A DNA stretch of 54,936 nucleotides from an uncultured Porphyromonadaceae bacterium (GCA_947177035.1 CAMWSS010000015.1:1-54936), one strand, 5' to 3'; positions 44,543 through 54,217 are shown, numbered from the stretch's first letter. Numbers and translations: made by a program. Notes: generated from the letters alone by a model not told the origin.

Positions 44543-46737
44543 AGCAGTTTCGAATTAAAGAAGGCCAACATCCGCGCATAGACCACTGCGCGGGCATTGC
44601 ACCCGTTGATGGAGTGATTCATGTTGGGAAACAGGAGCATATCGGCCCATCGGCCGGCCTGCTGGAGACGGCTGACGTATTCCAGCGTGTTGCTCATGTG
44701 GACATTGTCGTCGGCAGTGCCGGTCATCAGCAGCAGCGGACACCCGAGGGCATCCACCCGGTTCAGCGGCGCCGACGTTTCATAGCCCGAAGGATTCTGG
44801 CGCGGGGTCGACATGAATCTCTCGGCATAGATCGTGTCATAGTAACGCCACGACGTGACTGCGGCCACCGCCACTGCGGCGGCATATCCTGCCTTCTCGG
44901 CAGAAGCGGCCATCAGTGTCTCATATCCGCCATAACTCCAGCCGTGCATGCCGATGGCCTTGGCGTTGACCCAGGGCAACGACTTGAGATGACTCACAAG
45001 CGCGAGCTGGTCGATGGTTTCAAAATGGCCCAGACGCTTATAGACACACTGCTCGAACTCGCGTCCGCGCGCGCCGGTGCCACGCCCGTCCACACAGGCG
45101 ATGACATAACCCTGCATGGCGAAATAGCGCTGCCAGTCCATGCTCCAGCGGTTGGTCACTTCCTGCGAGCCTGGGCCGCTGTATTGATAGACAATGACCG
45201 GATACTTGCGCGAAGCGTTGAAGCCGGCCGGCTTTATCATCCAGCCATTCAGTTCATAACCGTCGCTCTCGACCGTGAAGAATTCCTTGCGCGGCACTCC
45301 CGAAAAACGGGCCGCATAGGAGGCATTGTCCTCCAGCACGCGCACGTCCTTGTCTTTCGAGTTGCGCAGGGTGAACACCGGGGGAGTGTCGGCGTCGGAG
45401 AAGTTGAGCACATAATTATTCATTGCCGGAGCGAACACGGCCGAAGCCCATCCCATGGCGGGAGTGACATCGACACTGCGCCCTTTTTTCTGGTCAACAC
45501 GTGTGATCACACGGTTCAGCGGACCGTTTTTGGCAGACTGGAAATAGAACGAACCGTCGGAAGCGGCGCCATAATAGGCTGTCACGTCATAGTCGCCCGA
45601 AGTGATGGCCCCGAGATCCTGGCCGGAATAGCCCACCCGATAGAGATGGCTGAAGCCGGTCCGGTCACTGAAAATCACCATGGCGTCATCCTCGAAAGTG
45701 ATCTCCTCATAACATTGAGGCTTGATCCAGGCTTTCGACGTATCGACATAGATGCTCTTGAAAAGAGTGCTCTTCGGATTGACGCTATATATCTCCAGCC
45801 GGTTCTGGTCGCGGTTCAGAGTCGCGGCAACAAGCACATCGGCCGTCGGGCCATACTGAATGCGCGGAATGTATTCGATCGAGGCATCGGTGAATGCCAC
45901 GTCCTTGGTCTTGCGGGTCTCTATGTCATAGGTGTGGATGCTGACCACAGAATTTTTCTCGCCGGCCACCGGATATTTATAGGTGAACTGTCCGGGATAA
46001 AGCGCATAGGCAGGATTCGGATTGCAGGCGCCTTCATAAAGTTCCATGGTGAATGCCGGCACCTCAGCTTCATTGTACTTGATATATGACAAAGCCGAAT
46101 TGTCGGGCGCCCAGACCATTGAGCAGCTGGTCGTGAACTCCTCTTCATACACCCAGTCAGGCACACCGTTGATGATCTCGTTCACCTTTCCGTCGGCAGT
46201 CGCCTTGGCCTCGGTGCCATAGTCGAGCATCGATATGTAGATGTTGTTGTCCTGGCCCATGTATGCCACCATGCGGCCGTCGGGCGACATCACAGGCGCC
46301 TGCTGGCGGGTGTTTGCCACCGACAGCGGCTTGAGAGTGCGACGCCGGAAATCATAGACAAAATATTCGGCGCGAAACGAGCGGCGATAGATCTGCTCGC
46401 GATTGATCCACACAAGCATCTTCGCCCCGTCGTGGCTCAGCTGATAGCCTTCTATAGCGTCAAGCTTGCGGTCACCGCGGGTGGCGCTCACGTCAAAGAG
46501 CGTTTCGATGAATTTTCCCGAAGCCACATCATAGCGGTCAAGCTTCTTGCCGCCGTCCGAAAGGCTCACATAGCTCAGCCCGTCGGGCATGAAGCTGAGC
46601 GAGGCTGTGGCGGCTCCGTTGTTCGGATAGACATAGCCGGCAAGCTCGTCAATGTCGACGCCACCGAACGTTGAGGGAGAGGCAGATATGGCCGTCGCGG
46701 CAAGCAGCGCGGCCGATACAATTGCTGATCGTTTCAT
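44539..46737 (-). CDS. S9 family peptidase, dipeptidyl peptidase IV-like
   Basis: A 732-residue secreted serine peptidase. The ATG at 46737 gives the signal peptide MKRSAIVSAALLAATAISAS; the longer open frame upstream runs antiparallel over nothing useful and into the next gene. The N-terminal beta-propeller (DPPIV_N) covers about residues 90-460. The catalytic domain has GWSYGGYE with the Ser, LMTGTADDNVH with the Asp and FPNMNHSI with the His. A Glu pair for the substrate N-terminus is expected at WVYEEEFTT. It removes dipeptides (Xaa-Pro) or tripeptides from proteins in the periplasm. It follows the coiled-coil gene by 13 bases. Confidence 0.93.
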   Translation of the reverse strand: MKRSAIVSAALLAATAISASPSTFGGVDIDELAGYVYPNNGAATASLSFMPDGLSYVSLSDGGKKLDRYDVASGKFIETLFDVSATRGDRKLDAIEGYQLSHDGAKMLVWINREQIYRRSFRAEYFVYDFRRRTLKPLSVANTRQQAPVMSPDGRMVAYMGQDNNIYISMLDYGTEAKATADGKVNEIINGVPDWVYEEEFTTSCSMVWAPDNSALSYIKYNEAEVPAFTMELYEGACNPNPAYALYPGQFTYKYPVAGEKNSVVSIHTYDIETRKTKDVAFTDASIEYIPRIQYGPTADVLVAATLNRDQNRLEIYSVNPKSTLFKSIYVDTSKAWIKPQCYEEITFEDDAMVIFSDRTGFSHLYRVGYSGQDLGAITSGDYDVTAYYGAASDGSFYFQSAKNGPLNRVITRVDQKKGRSVDVTPAMGWASAVFAPAMNNYVLNFSDADTPPVFTLRNSKDKDVRVLEDNASYAARFSGVPRKEFFTVESDGYELNGWMIKPAGFNASRKYPVIVYQYSGPGSQEVTNRWSMDWQRYFAMQGYVIACVDGRGTGARGREFEQCVYKRLGHFETIDQLALVSHLKSLPWVNAKAIGMHGWSYGGYETLMAASAEKAGYAAAVAVAAVTSWRYYDTIYAERFMSTPRQNPSGYETSAPLNRVDALGCPLLLMTGTADDNVHMSNTLEYVSRLQQAGRWADMLLFPNMNHSINGCNARAVVYARMLAFFNSKLL

Positions 46738-46750
46738 TATTAAACAAGCT

Positions 46751-47830
46751 CTAAAACAAAGTAGGTTGATTATCATCTTCGTGAAACAAAGTCCGTTGCG
46801 GCGGCTGATATCCGAAATCGGAATCAGCTCCGGGGCCTGGTCCGGCCGACGCAGGCGCTCCACCGGGCAGGAGCCAGTCGACGTCGGTGTCGCTTTCGGG
46901 CGCGGCAACAACATCCTTGCGCGGACGGCCGCGACGACGTTTCGGCCTGGATGGCGCCGCCGGCTCATCGGCAGCGTCAGCTGCGGCTGCGGCTTCCGGC
47001 TCTTCCGAGGCAGGACCGGCCGCCACTCCGAGCATTTCGTTGCGGCGTTCGATCGCCGCGTCAAGCACGGAGGCCGACTCCAGTTCGTTGATCCTGGCCG
47101 ACAGCTCGTTGATTTCACGCTCTTTGCTGTCGACGTCGTCTTTCAGTCTGGCATTATCCTGAGTCAGCGACTTGACCTCGGCGCCAAGCCGCTCAATCTC
47201 GGCCCGCAGTTCGGCCTCGTCGCTTTCGCGCACATCGGCCACTCTCAGTTTGTTGACCAGTGACTGCACTTCGAGCTGATATTGCTCGCGCTCGGCGTCA
47301 AAGGAATTCATCTTGGCTTCCATATCGCGCAGACGCTCGGTCAGCGCGCGGCGCTGGCGCTGTTCGCTGAGAATCTGCTCCCGCTGCTCGTCGCGTTTCT
47401 GTTCAATCTGCTTCCGCTCGGCAGCCATCTGCTCGATCTCCTCTTTCAGCCTGGCCCGATCGGCATTGACTGCGTTACGGGCTTCGTCGCCGGCGGCTGC
47501 GGCCAGCCGGCCGACGTATTTTTTAAACGACTCACCCATGGCCTGATACAGCCTCATGCGCTGGGCGTCGCGGTCAAGACAGTCACGCACCAGCGACGGC
47601 AGCGATTCATTGACCACAGCCAGAATGCCGTCGATGATCTCCACCGGCATGTCGTCGGGAAGCGGACCGCCCACAGGCTGCGACGTCATGGCCGGAGCAG
47701 GCGCGTCGGCCACCGGACTCAGCGTGGGGATCATCTGCGAATCGACGCTGTTGATGTTTATGTTGCCGTCCTCGTCAAGTTCCTCGACAGAAAACCCGAA
47801 GGCCCGTTTAAAAAATGTTTGAATTCCCAT
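46751..47830 (-). CDS. Coiled-coil protein with AT-hook-like motif
   Basis: A 359-residue cytoplasmic protein. Residues about 60-115 form a globular helical region (EIIDGILAVVNESLPSLVRD). Residues about 120-250 are a long coiled coil rich in Glu, Arg and Gln. A low-complexity Ala/Glu/Pro segment follows and contains RPKRRRGRPRKD, an AT-hook-like DNA-binding motif, ending in the short motif DDNQPTLF. It lies 18 bases downstream of the receiver/PEP-binding gene. I do not know its function; a partner or scaffold of that protein is only suggested by position. Confidence 0.75.
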   Translation of the reverse strand: MGIQTFFKRAFGFSVEELDEDGNININSVDSQMIPTLSPVADAPAPAMTSQPVGGPLPDDMPVEIIDGILAVVNESLPSLVRDCLDRDAQRMRLYQAMGESFKKYVGRLAAAAGDEARNAVNADRARLKEEIEQMAAERKQIEQKRDEQREQILSEQRQRRALTERLRDMEAKMNSFDAEREQYQLEVQSLVNKLRVADVRESDEAELRAEIERLGAEVKSLTQDNARLKDDVDSKEREINELSARINELESASVLDAAIERRNEMLGVAAGPASEEPEAAAAADAADEPAAPSRPKRRRGRPRKDVVAAPESDTDVDWLLPGGAPASAGPGPGADSDFGYQPPQRTLFHEDDNQPTLF

Positions 47831-47848
47831 GGCGTATTTAGGGGGGGA

Positions 47849-50848
47849 TTATGATATTGACGTTGATTTTATTGATTCGGACGGAACCGGTTTTGCCGCC
47901 GCTCCCATGCCTTTGCGTCCGTTGATGCTGATCGGGATCGGATCATCGAAGGTGACCACCCTCACATGCCGGCTCTCATAGACCGCCGGCTGGCGGTCGA
48001 GCCAGTCTATGTCGCATATCGAGCGCGAATCCGGCGCATGGCAGTCGATCGTGAAATAACCCACTCCGATCGATGTCAGATTCTGAAAAAAGTGCGTGCC
48101 CTGACTCGGCTCGATCCGGTAGCCGGGCAGCGACATCTCCACGATAAGCCTCGCCGCCGAGATATGAGGCCACTTCACCGGCACTCCAAGAGCCGGATCC
48201 GACGACCCCCACCGACCTGGACCGATGAGCAGATATTGCTCGTCGCGTTCAAGAAATCCGCGGTTGATGCGCTCCATCTCGGCAGCGATGGCAGGAGTCG
48301 ACAGGGAATCGAATGTTTCCGGCCTCACATAGACCACAGTGCGCACGCCCTCCACGTTTCCATTGCCGAGCGCGGTGTCGCTACGCAGCAGCAGGTCTTC
48401 GTCGGGCAACGACAACACAACGTCGTCGCCCATCTCTTTCTTGTCGACGATCGGACGGATCTGGAGCCAGTATATATTGCCGGCATTAGGTCCGTTGACA
48501 ACTCCGGCAAATTCAATTTCGACCGGGCGACACATTTCGTTCTGACCTGCCGAAAGCATCTGTCCGATAGCCTGGGCCAGCGGGAACGACCCGTGGTTAA
48601 GCATATTGGCAAAAGTCACCACCTTGCGGCCGGGTCCGGAGTCGACGTCGCGCATCACTCCCTCCCGGAGATCATATGTCGACACCATCAGACGCAAAGC
48701 GCCGGTCAGCGCCACGTCCTGAACGCGGAGCGACCGAAGGTTGATGCAGTCGTCGGCCGTGAATTCAGGCTCCGGCACACGGTCGGGCGCATCGGCGTCG
48801 GGCAACTGCAATGCGAGCATTCGGGTCTGAGTGTCGCGCAATGCCATTTCCGTGGTCGACGTCTGGAGCACATGGCCGGGGTGCTTCGGCGAGAAACGCA
48901 GCGACACACCGCCGTCGACAATCGTTTTACCCAGTCCGACGGCCACCTGGGCCACTCCATCGGAAGCATCTTCGTCGGCCAGCGGATAGTAGTTGAGCGA
49001 ACGTCCCACTCCAGAGAATGACGGAAAATACAATCCGCCCGAGTGCTTCATGCCTGCGACCTCCTGAATGATAACCGCCATTTTTTCCTGGTCGATCACA
49101 TTGGACGTGGCGGTCATATAGGCTTTTGAGTCGGAATAAAACACCGACGCATAGACACTCTTGACGGCATCACAGAGCAGACGCAACGCCTCGTCGCGGG
49201 AGTCGGGGAGCGGAATCATATACGTGGCATAGACACCGGCAAACGGCTGATAATGGCTGTCTTCCAGCAGCGACGACGAACGCACTGCAAGCGGTTTGTC
49301 CACCACGTCGAGCAGCGCCATCAGATCTTCGCGCAGATCCTCCGGCAGACTGGCCCGCATGAACGCGCGGTGAATCTCTTCGTCGGGAACCGACGACAAT
49401 GCCAGCGGATATAGCTCGTTCTCGGCCATGAAGCGGTCGAAAATATCGGTGCAGAGCACCACGGTGCGCGGAATCGTCACGTTGACCGACGTGCCGTCCA
49501 CGCTGTCGAATTCCGGATATTTCTTGATTATCTGGTCGATAAATGCCAGACCGCGGCCCTTGCCGCCAAGCGAGCCTTCGCCGATGCGGGCAAAGTTGCT
49601 ATAGCGGTCAAAACGGTCTTTCCTGAACTCGGCCACGACTCCGCGGTTTTTCATCCGGCGATATTTGACGATCGCATCCAGAAACAGCAGGCGGGCCGAG
49701 GGAATGTCGGCGATCGAGCGCGTGTGGTGATGCTTGATCACCTCGGCGATCGGAAAAATGGCGCGTGAATACAGCCAGCGGCTGATGTCGTTGCGCTGGG
49801 TGTGTCTGAACAGGGCCTTGTCAGGAATCTGCATCATCTTATATTGCAGATCCTTGAGTGAGCTGATGCGCATGATCTCCCTGTCGGATTCCGGATCGCG
49901 TATGATGAAGTCGCCGAATCCGAAGTTGGCCGTGATGGCCTTGCCGAGATCGACCGGCAGTTTCTTGGAGTTCTTGTCGAGAAATGTGCCCTGAAAATCG
50001 ACCACTTTAGAGGCGTTGGCCACCTCGCTCGACTCCACGATGATCGGCAGATAGGGATCCTGCTGACGCAGATAGCGCGACAGACGCAGACCGGCTTCCG
50101 GATCCTTCTCTCCTGCACGCATGAACGACACGTCGGTGATGACACCGAGCATGTTCCTGCCATAAGTCTGATAGAGCGCGGTCGCCTCCTCATAGTCGCG
50201 CGCCAGAATCACTTTCGGGCGTCCGCGCATGCGAAGCATCTTCTCATGCTCGTTGAGAGCCTCGGTCGAGAAGTTGCGGCTCTGGTTCAGCAGATATTTA
50301 TATAGATGAGGGAGCACCGACGAGTAGAATCTCACGGAATCCTCCACAAGCATGATCGCCTGAACTCCGACTCCGTTGATGTCGGCGTCGGCATTCATCT
50401 TGTCTTCAAGCAGTTTGATGATCGCCAGCAGCAAATCGACGTTGCCAAGCCATGAAAACACATAGTCCACGGCCGAAAGATCCTCGCGGGCCAGGCGGCG
50501 GCTCACTTCCTTGCTGAACGGCGTGAGCACCACGATCGGAGTCTTCGGGCTGCGCTCGCGGATCAGACGCGTGCCTGAAAACATATCGGCCAGATCCGGA
50601 CCCGGCATGGCTATGATCAGGTCAAACTGGCGGGTAAGCATCATCTCCAGTGCCTCGGCGGTGTCGCTGACACGGGTCACGCGTGGAGGCAGACTGAGAT
50701 TGAGCGAAACATATTCCAGATACAGCTGATCCTCCACTCGACCGTCTTCCTCCATGATGAAAGCGTCATATGGAGAAGCGATGAGCAGCACATTGTAGAT
50801 GCGCTGCTGCATCAGATCTGAAAAGGCAGTGTCTCTGAGTGTACGCAA
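47849..50848 (-). CDS. Receiver-like plus PEP/pyruvate-binding (PPDK_N) protein
   Basis: A 999-residue protein. The TTG at 50848 is preferred because relatives begin near this point; an ATG 12 codons later is possible. Residues about 17-130 form a degenerate receiver domain (FDLIIAMPGPD, no phosphoacceptor Asp). A second receiver-like domain at about 160-320 keeps an acidic pair in LVEDS, a candidate phospho-Asp in GVITDVSF and a Lys in FLDKNSKK. From about residue 425 the PPDK_N ATP-grasp-like domain shows GEGSLGGKGRGLAFIDQII and KPLAVRSSSLLEDSHYQPFAG. The phosphohistidine and PEP-utilising domains of true PEP synthase are absent. It resembles uncharacterised PEP synthase-like proteins common in Bacteroidetes; activity unknown. 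Confidence 0.85.
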   Translation of the reverse strand: MRTLRDTAFSDLMQQRIYNVLLIASPYDAFIMEEDGRVEDQLYLEYVSLNLSLPPRVTRVSDTAEALEMMLTRQFDLIIAMPGPDLADMFSGTRLIRERSPKTPIVVLTPFSKEVSRRLAREDLSAVDYVFSWLGNVDLLLAIIKLLEDKMNADADINGVGVQAIMLVEDSVRFYSSVLPHLYKYLLNQSRNFSTEALNEHEKMLRMRGRPKVILARDYEEATALYQTYGRNMLGVITDVSFMRAGEKDPEAGLRLSRYLRQQDPYLPIIVESSEVANASKVVDFQGTFLDKNSKKLPVDLGKAITANFGFGDFIIRDPESDREIMRISSLKDLQYKMMQIPDKALFRHTQRNDISRWLYSRAIFPIAEVIKHHHTRSIADIPSARLLFLDAIVKYRRMKNRGVVAEFRKDRFDRYSNFARIGEGSLGGKGRGLAFIDQIIKKYPEFDSVDGTSVNVTIPRTVVLCTDIFDRFMAENELYPLALSSVPDEEIHRAFMRASLPEDLREDLMALLDVVDKPLAVRSSSLLEDSHYQPFAGVYATYMIPLPDSRDEALRLLCDAVKSVYASVFYSDSKAYMTATSNVIDQEKMAVIIQEVAGMKHSGGLYFPSFSGVGRSLNYYPLADEDASDGVAQVAVGLGKTIVDGGVSLRFSPKHPGHVLQTSTTEMALRDTQTRMLALQLPDADAPDRVPEPEFTADDCINLRSLRVQDVALTGALRLMVSTYDLREGVMRDVDSGPGRKVVTFANMLNHGSFPLAQAIGQMLSAGQNEMCRPVEIEFAGVVNGPNAGNIYWLQIRPIVDKKEMGDDVVLSLPDEDLLLRSDTALGNGNVEGVRTVVYVRPETFDSLSTPAIAAEMERINRGFLERDEQYLLIGPGRWGSSDPALGVPVKWPHISAARLIVEMSLPGYRIEPSQGTHFFQNLTSIGVGYFTIDCHAPDSRSICDIDWLDRQPAVYESRHVRVVTFDDPIPISINGRKGMGAAAKPVPSESIKSTSIS

Positions 50849-50866
50849 TGCGGTCTGAGCGGGGGA

Positions 50867-52363
50867 TTAATGGTTTTTGATCAGCATTACCGGTCGGGCC
50901 GACTGGCCGACAACGCCGTCAAACAGGGCGTCCTGATTGGTGACAGGAGCCACCGTCAGCTCCGGAATATTGTAGGTCTTGGTCTGCAGGCGATAGAATC
51001 CGGCGCTTTCCTGAGGCAAGGCAAACGGCCGGCCGGCCAACCCTGTCGCAGAGTCGAACGCGGCAATGAACGGACGGGCGGTCAGACCGTCAAGGCGCTT
51101 GGAGGAGAAAACGAACCAGTTGCCGTCGCTCGACCAGCTGTGATAGCTCTCTATGTCGTCAGAATTGACTTCGTCCATCTCGCGTATGGTGCCGTCGCGC
51201 AGGTCGAGCAGACACAACTGGGCTTCAGGATGCCAGATCGAGAAATTGCCATAGCGCGAGCGGGTGAACATCAGCCATCGGCCGTCGGGACTGACGCGCG
51301 GGAAGGAAACCGACATACTGTCGGCCGACGCTTCATAAACAGGCTGGAGGTTGGAAAAACGGCCCGTCTGACGGTCAAAATCGACACGATACAGATCATA
51401 ATGCACTGTGTCGAAGCGCGTGGTGTCGGTCATGCCGTCGGCCCGACAGAAATATATGCGCGAACCGTCAGGAGTCCAATGGGGAAAAGTCTCCAGATGA
51501 TGCTGCCCGGAGATAGTCGCGTCGGTATATGCCTTGTGCGTTTCAGTGTCATAAACAATGAGATCGGCACCCATGTCAACCACTTCGATCGGCTTTGTGC
51601 CTGCGGTGTGAAACACCTGGATCACATTGTTGGCCGAGAAAGCGATGTAGCGGCCGTCGCGGCTCCACGACGGATACGTGGCACCGTGGTCCAGCCCCTC
51701 CATGCGCGAGCTGATCTTCTCCACCCGCCCCTCTTTGCTCACCAGCGTGCCGCCCTGCGGTCCGCGCACGTGAGCCATCATGCCGCGCGACGGATCGTTG
51801 GCCGAAAAATTATGGCAATTGATACACTGATTGTTCAAATCCTTGTTTTCAAGAATGGGGGTGACGTCATAGTTCTCGAGCGAGCGCTGATATATGCCCA
51901 TCTCGCTCCACAGTTCATAGCCGGGATAGAGCTGTCGGTAAACCAGATAACCGTCGATCTCATGCTCCGACACCGCACAAACCACATCGGGCGAACCGAT
52001 CCACTTGCCCGAAGCCGCGTCACGTACCGTAATTCTGAAATAAATGGAATCACCCGCACTCCCGCCGAGGAGTCCGCGCCATTTTTTCAGCGGCAACTCC
52101 ACTGCCGGCTCCGATGAGCGGACAATGATTTCCGGCTTCTGACCACACCGGCCCACTTCGGTCTGAAACTCCGTCGCCGCAAAATCCGGCTCGATATTGA
52201 ACGACGGAGCTGCGATGTTCGGCGGAAAAGTCACTCCGGCATAATCCGGATTCATGGCCGGAACTTCCGGCGACATCACGTCGGGGCCGACCGCTTTAGG
52301 TCCGCAGGCCGTGGCAGCCACTGCCGCCAGAGCAGACAGGATATAGAGAAAATAGTTGTTCAT
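50867..52363 (-). CDS. PD40/TolB-like lipoprotein with one cytochrome c heme motif
   Basis: A 498-residue predicted lipoprotein (lipobox ATAC at Cys20). Residues 180-184 read CINCH, a c-type heme-binding motif, in DLNNQCINCHNFSAND. The C-terminal half is a PD40-type beta-propeller: YPSWSRDGRYIAFSANN, FPHWTPDGSRIYFCRADG, FPRVSPDGRWLMFTRS and YHSWSSDGNWFVFSSK. This combination occurs in uncharacterised Bacteroidetes proteins; whether heme is really attached is unknown. Its start overlaps the DUF6057 stop as ATGA, so the two probably work together at the cell surface or in the periplasm. Confidence 0.82.
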   Translation of the reverse strand: MNNYFLYILSALAAVAATACGPKAVGPDVMSPEVPAMNPDYAGVTFPPNIAAPSFNIEPDFAATEFQTEVGRCGQKPEIIVRSSEPAVELPLKKWRGLLGGSAGDSIYFRITVRDAASGKWIGSPDVVCAVSEHEIDGYLVYRQLYPGYELWSEMGIYQRSLENYDVTPILENKDLNNQCINCHNFSANDPSRGMMAHVRGPQGGTLVSKEGRVEKISSRMEGLDHGATYPSWSRDGRYIAFSANNVIQVFHTAGTKPIEVVDMGADLIVYDTETHKAYTDATISGQHHLETFPHWTPDGSRIYFCRADGMTDTTRFDTVHYDLYRVDFDRQTGRFSNLQPVYEASADSMSVSFPRVSPDGRWLMFTRSRYGNFSIWHPEAQLCLLDLRDGTIREMDEVNSDDIESYHSWSSDGNWFVFSSKRLDGLTARPFIAAFDSATGLAGRPFALPQESAGFYRLQTKTYNIPELTVAPVTNQDALFDGVVGQSARPVMLIKNH

Positions 52364-53880
52364 GATTGACTCTGGGCTTGTTTGCGCGAGAAGTCATGAT
52401 TCACGCGTGGAAGGATATGCTGCACATAGTACCAGTAAGAGCGTCGCTGACCGATATTGAAGCGGGCTTTGGCCCCCTTGGCGTTCTCGACCATATATTC
52501 ACGGAAACGATTCTCGACGTCGGGCGAAATCTCATAACCCAGCGAATTTATGGCATCCAGGCCCATCGACATACGATACATTACCAGAGCCTCCTGGACC
52601 ATACGTGGCAACACACGGTTCTCAGCCACAGGATAATGATCGATCAGCGTTCTGACAGCGGCGTCGCCGTTGCCCACAAGCAGCATGGACATCAGCAGAT
52701 ATTGCCGCGCCATCTCATTTTCCGGATCTTTGAGCAAAATGAATTTGGTTTCGCCACCGATGTTGATGACGTTGTTCCACCTCACCGGATCGGGACTGAC
52801 GCCCTCCATGGCATAGCGCAGACCCGGCACCTTGCCATCGGCCAGACATCCGCGCAGAAACTCCGCGCGCCGGCCATAGAAAGTGCTCTGCTCGAGCTTA
52901 CACAAAAATTTGTCGGCCACGACCGGGCGGCCCATGGCTATATTGTATTCGACCATATAATTGAGCAGAGGCGCAGTCTCGCCCCAGCCCACCATAGCCT
53001 CAAACACCCATCGGTGAGCCTCGTTGATATGGCCCAGATCCTGATAGACATAATGACCGTATTCCGCCTGATTCTTGTCGCCGCGCCACGGAAAGAAGAG
53101 CGAACGTATGCCGAAAGTCTGCGGATAATCCAGCAGATGATCAAACAGACCTCCGGTATGATAGAGCGCCAGAGCGCGGAAGTAGCTCATCAGATGATTC
53201 TTGCGGCCGGTGGCAGCCCATGCGTCGGTCCGCTCGAGCACATCAGCCCATCGGCGCGCGCGCACCGACTGCTCGGTCTCAATCATGGTGCGTTCGGCCT
53301 CATGAACAGGACCAGCCACCCGCTCCTTGACAAACGCCTGATAACCTGCGCCCAGACAGACAACGGCCAGCAGCGGAGACAGCCATGCCCAACAGCGGCG
53401 CCCCGGCTCCCGGCTCTCCATGCGGCGTCTGACCCACGGCAACCGGCGGCCTCCGAAAATCATGGCGAGCGCCCATATGGCAAAAATCCACACAAACCAT
53501 CTCACAGGCTCAATCGGATAAGCATCGATTGTCAGCATCGAGGAACAAAGATAGACCGGAACCAGCGTGGTGACCTGCAACAGATCGCGATAACCGCTGA
53601 GGCGATAGACCACACTCTGGAGCATGAAATAGACCAGAACAAGCAACAGCGACCACACCGCCGCACCAAGCGCCGGATAGTAACAGAACTGGACTACAAA
53701 CGCCATCAGCGGATACAGCGGACCACGCAGATGCGCCATATTACGCCAGTAGTCGGCCGACCACAGAAACAGATGATGCTGCTCCTGAAAGTACAGAATA
53801 TGCGGCGCCACAAAATAATAGCAGCAGAAAAACGCTGCAAAAAGCATGGCTCCGACAATGTATTTCAGATATGGTTTCAT
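52360..53880 (-). CDS. DUF6057 family multi-pass membrane protein
   Basis: A 506-residue protein starting at the ATG at 53880 (an in-frame ATG at 53913 falls on the -7 element). About five or six hydrophobic helices lie between residues 8 and 180. The rest is a soluble helical domain resembling TPR-like repeats (AEYGHYVYQDLGHINEAHRW, LLNYMVEYNIAMGRPVVADK). It matches what I recall of DUF6057. Function unknown. It is first in the long minus-strand run and is coupled by ATGA to the PD40 lipoprotein. Confidence 0.82.
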   Translation of the reverse strand: MKPYLKYIVGAMLFAAFFCCYYFVAPHILYFQEQHHLFLWSADYWRNMAHLRGPLYPLMAFVVQFCYYPALGAAVWSLLLVLVYFMLQSVVYRLSGYRDLLQVTTLVPVYLCSSMLTIDAYPIEPVRWFVWIFAIWALAMIFGGRRLPWVRRRMESREPGRRCWAWLSPLLAVVCLGAGYQAFVKERVAGPVHEAERTMIETEQSVRARRWADVLERTDAWAATGRKNHLMSYFRALALYHTGGLFDHLLDYPQTFGIRSLFFPWRGDKNQAEYGHYVYQDLGHINEAHRWVFEAMVGWGETAPLLNYMVEYNIAMGRPVVADKFLCKLEQSTFYGRRAEFLRGCLADGKVPGLRYAMEGVSPDPVRWNNVINIGGETKFILLKDPENEMARQYLLMSMLLVGNGDAAVRTLIDHYPVAENRVLPRMVQEALVMYRMSMGLDAINSLGYEISPDVENRFREYMVENAKGAKARFNIGQRRSYWYYVQHILPRVNHDFSRKQAQSQS

Positions 53881-53912
53881 TCTCTCAGACTGGAGTGATT
53901 GGTTTAACCCCA

Positions 53913-53920
53913 CAAATGTA
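53913..53920 (-). promoter_or_regulatory. -7 element at the head of the long minus-strand run
   Basis: On the minus strand TACATTTG, 32 bases before the DUF6057 start. No good TTTG lies at the normal distance. Apart from a weak match before the ABC gene, no other promoter was found within the following 13 kb run. Confidence 0.5.
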
Positions 53921-54185
53921 AGAAAAAAAAGCGAGATTCCGCTTCCACCAGTCCAAAAAACTCAAATTCACCCCCAACTCACAACTCACTTTTTCTTCAA
54001 CCCGACCACAAAGCACCATCAAGATGGCTCAAATCTTATCTCGAATTAATGTATAAATTATGGTGCTTTCCATAGCGAAAAACGCCAACGGATCACCTTT
54101 TGCTCAGCACACAGCCCCACCAACCATCATTATCGCCATAATTAACGACGATTGACCAAAAATATTTTATGATTTTTTGAAAAAA
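53921..54185. other. AT-rich intergenic region without a recognisable gene
   Basis: Together with the adjoining sequence up to 54280 this is a gap of about 400 bases between divergent genes. It holds the two promoters listed separately. No reading frame, tRNA or convincing hairpin was found, and base composition drops well below that of the genes to the left. Confidence 0.6.
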
Positions 54186-54217
54186 TTTGTAATCACGAAT
54201 TAAATGCTATATATTTG
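54186..54217 (+). promoter_or_regulatory. Promoter of the truncated gene at 54281
   Basis: TTTG (54186-54189), a 20-bp spacer and TATATTTG (54210-54217), an exact consensus match. The leader to the ATG at 54281 would be about 55 bases. Confidence 0.7.

Noticed and set aside
44500-46089. Plus-strand open frame of 529 codons
   Set aside because: Antisense to the dipeptidyl peptidase gene, with no start signal or domain.
46738-47118. N-terminal extension of the dipeptidyl peptidase
   Set aside because: It overlaps the coiled-coil gene and would hide the clear signal peptide beginning at 46737.
52366-53898. Plus-strand open frame of 510 codons
   Set aside because: Antisense to the DUF6057 gene, which has a promoter element, membrane helices and an ATGA coupling.
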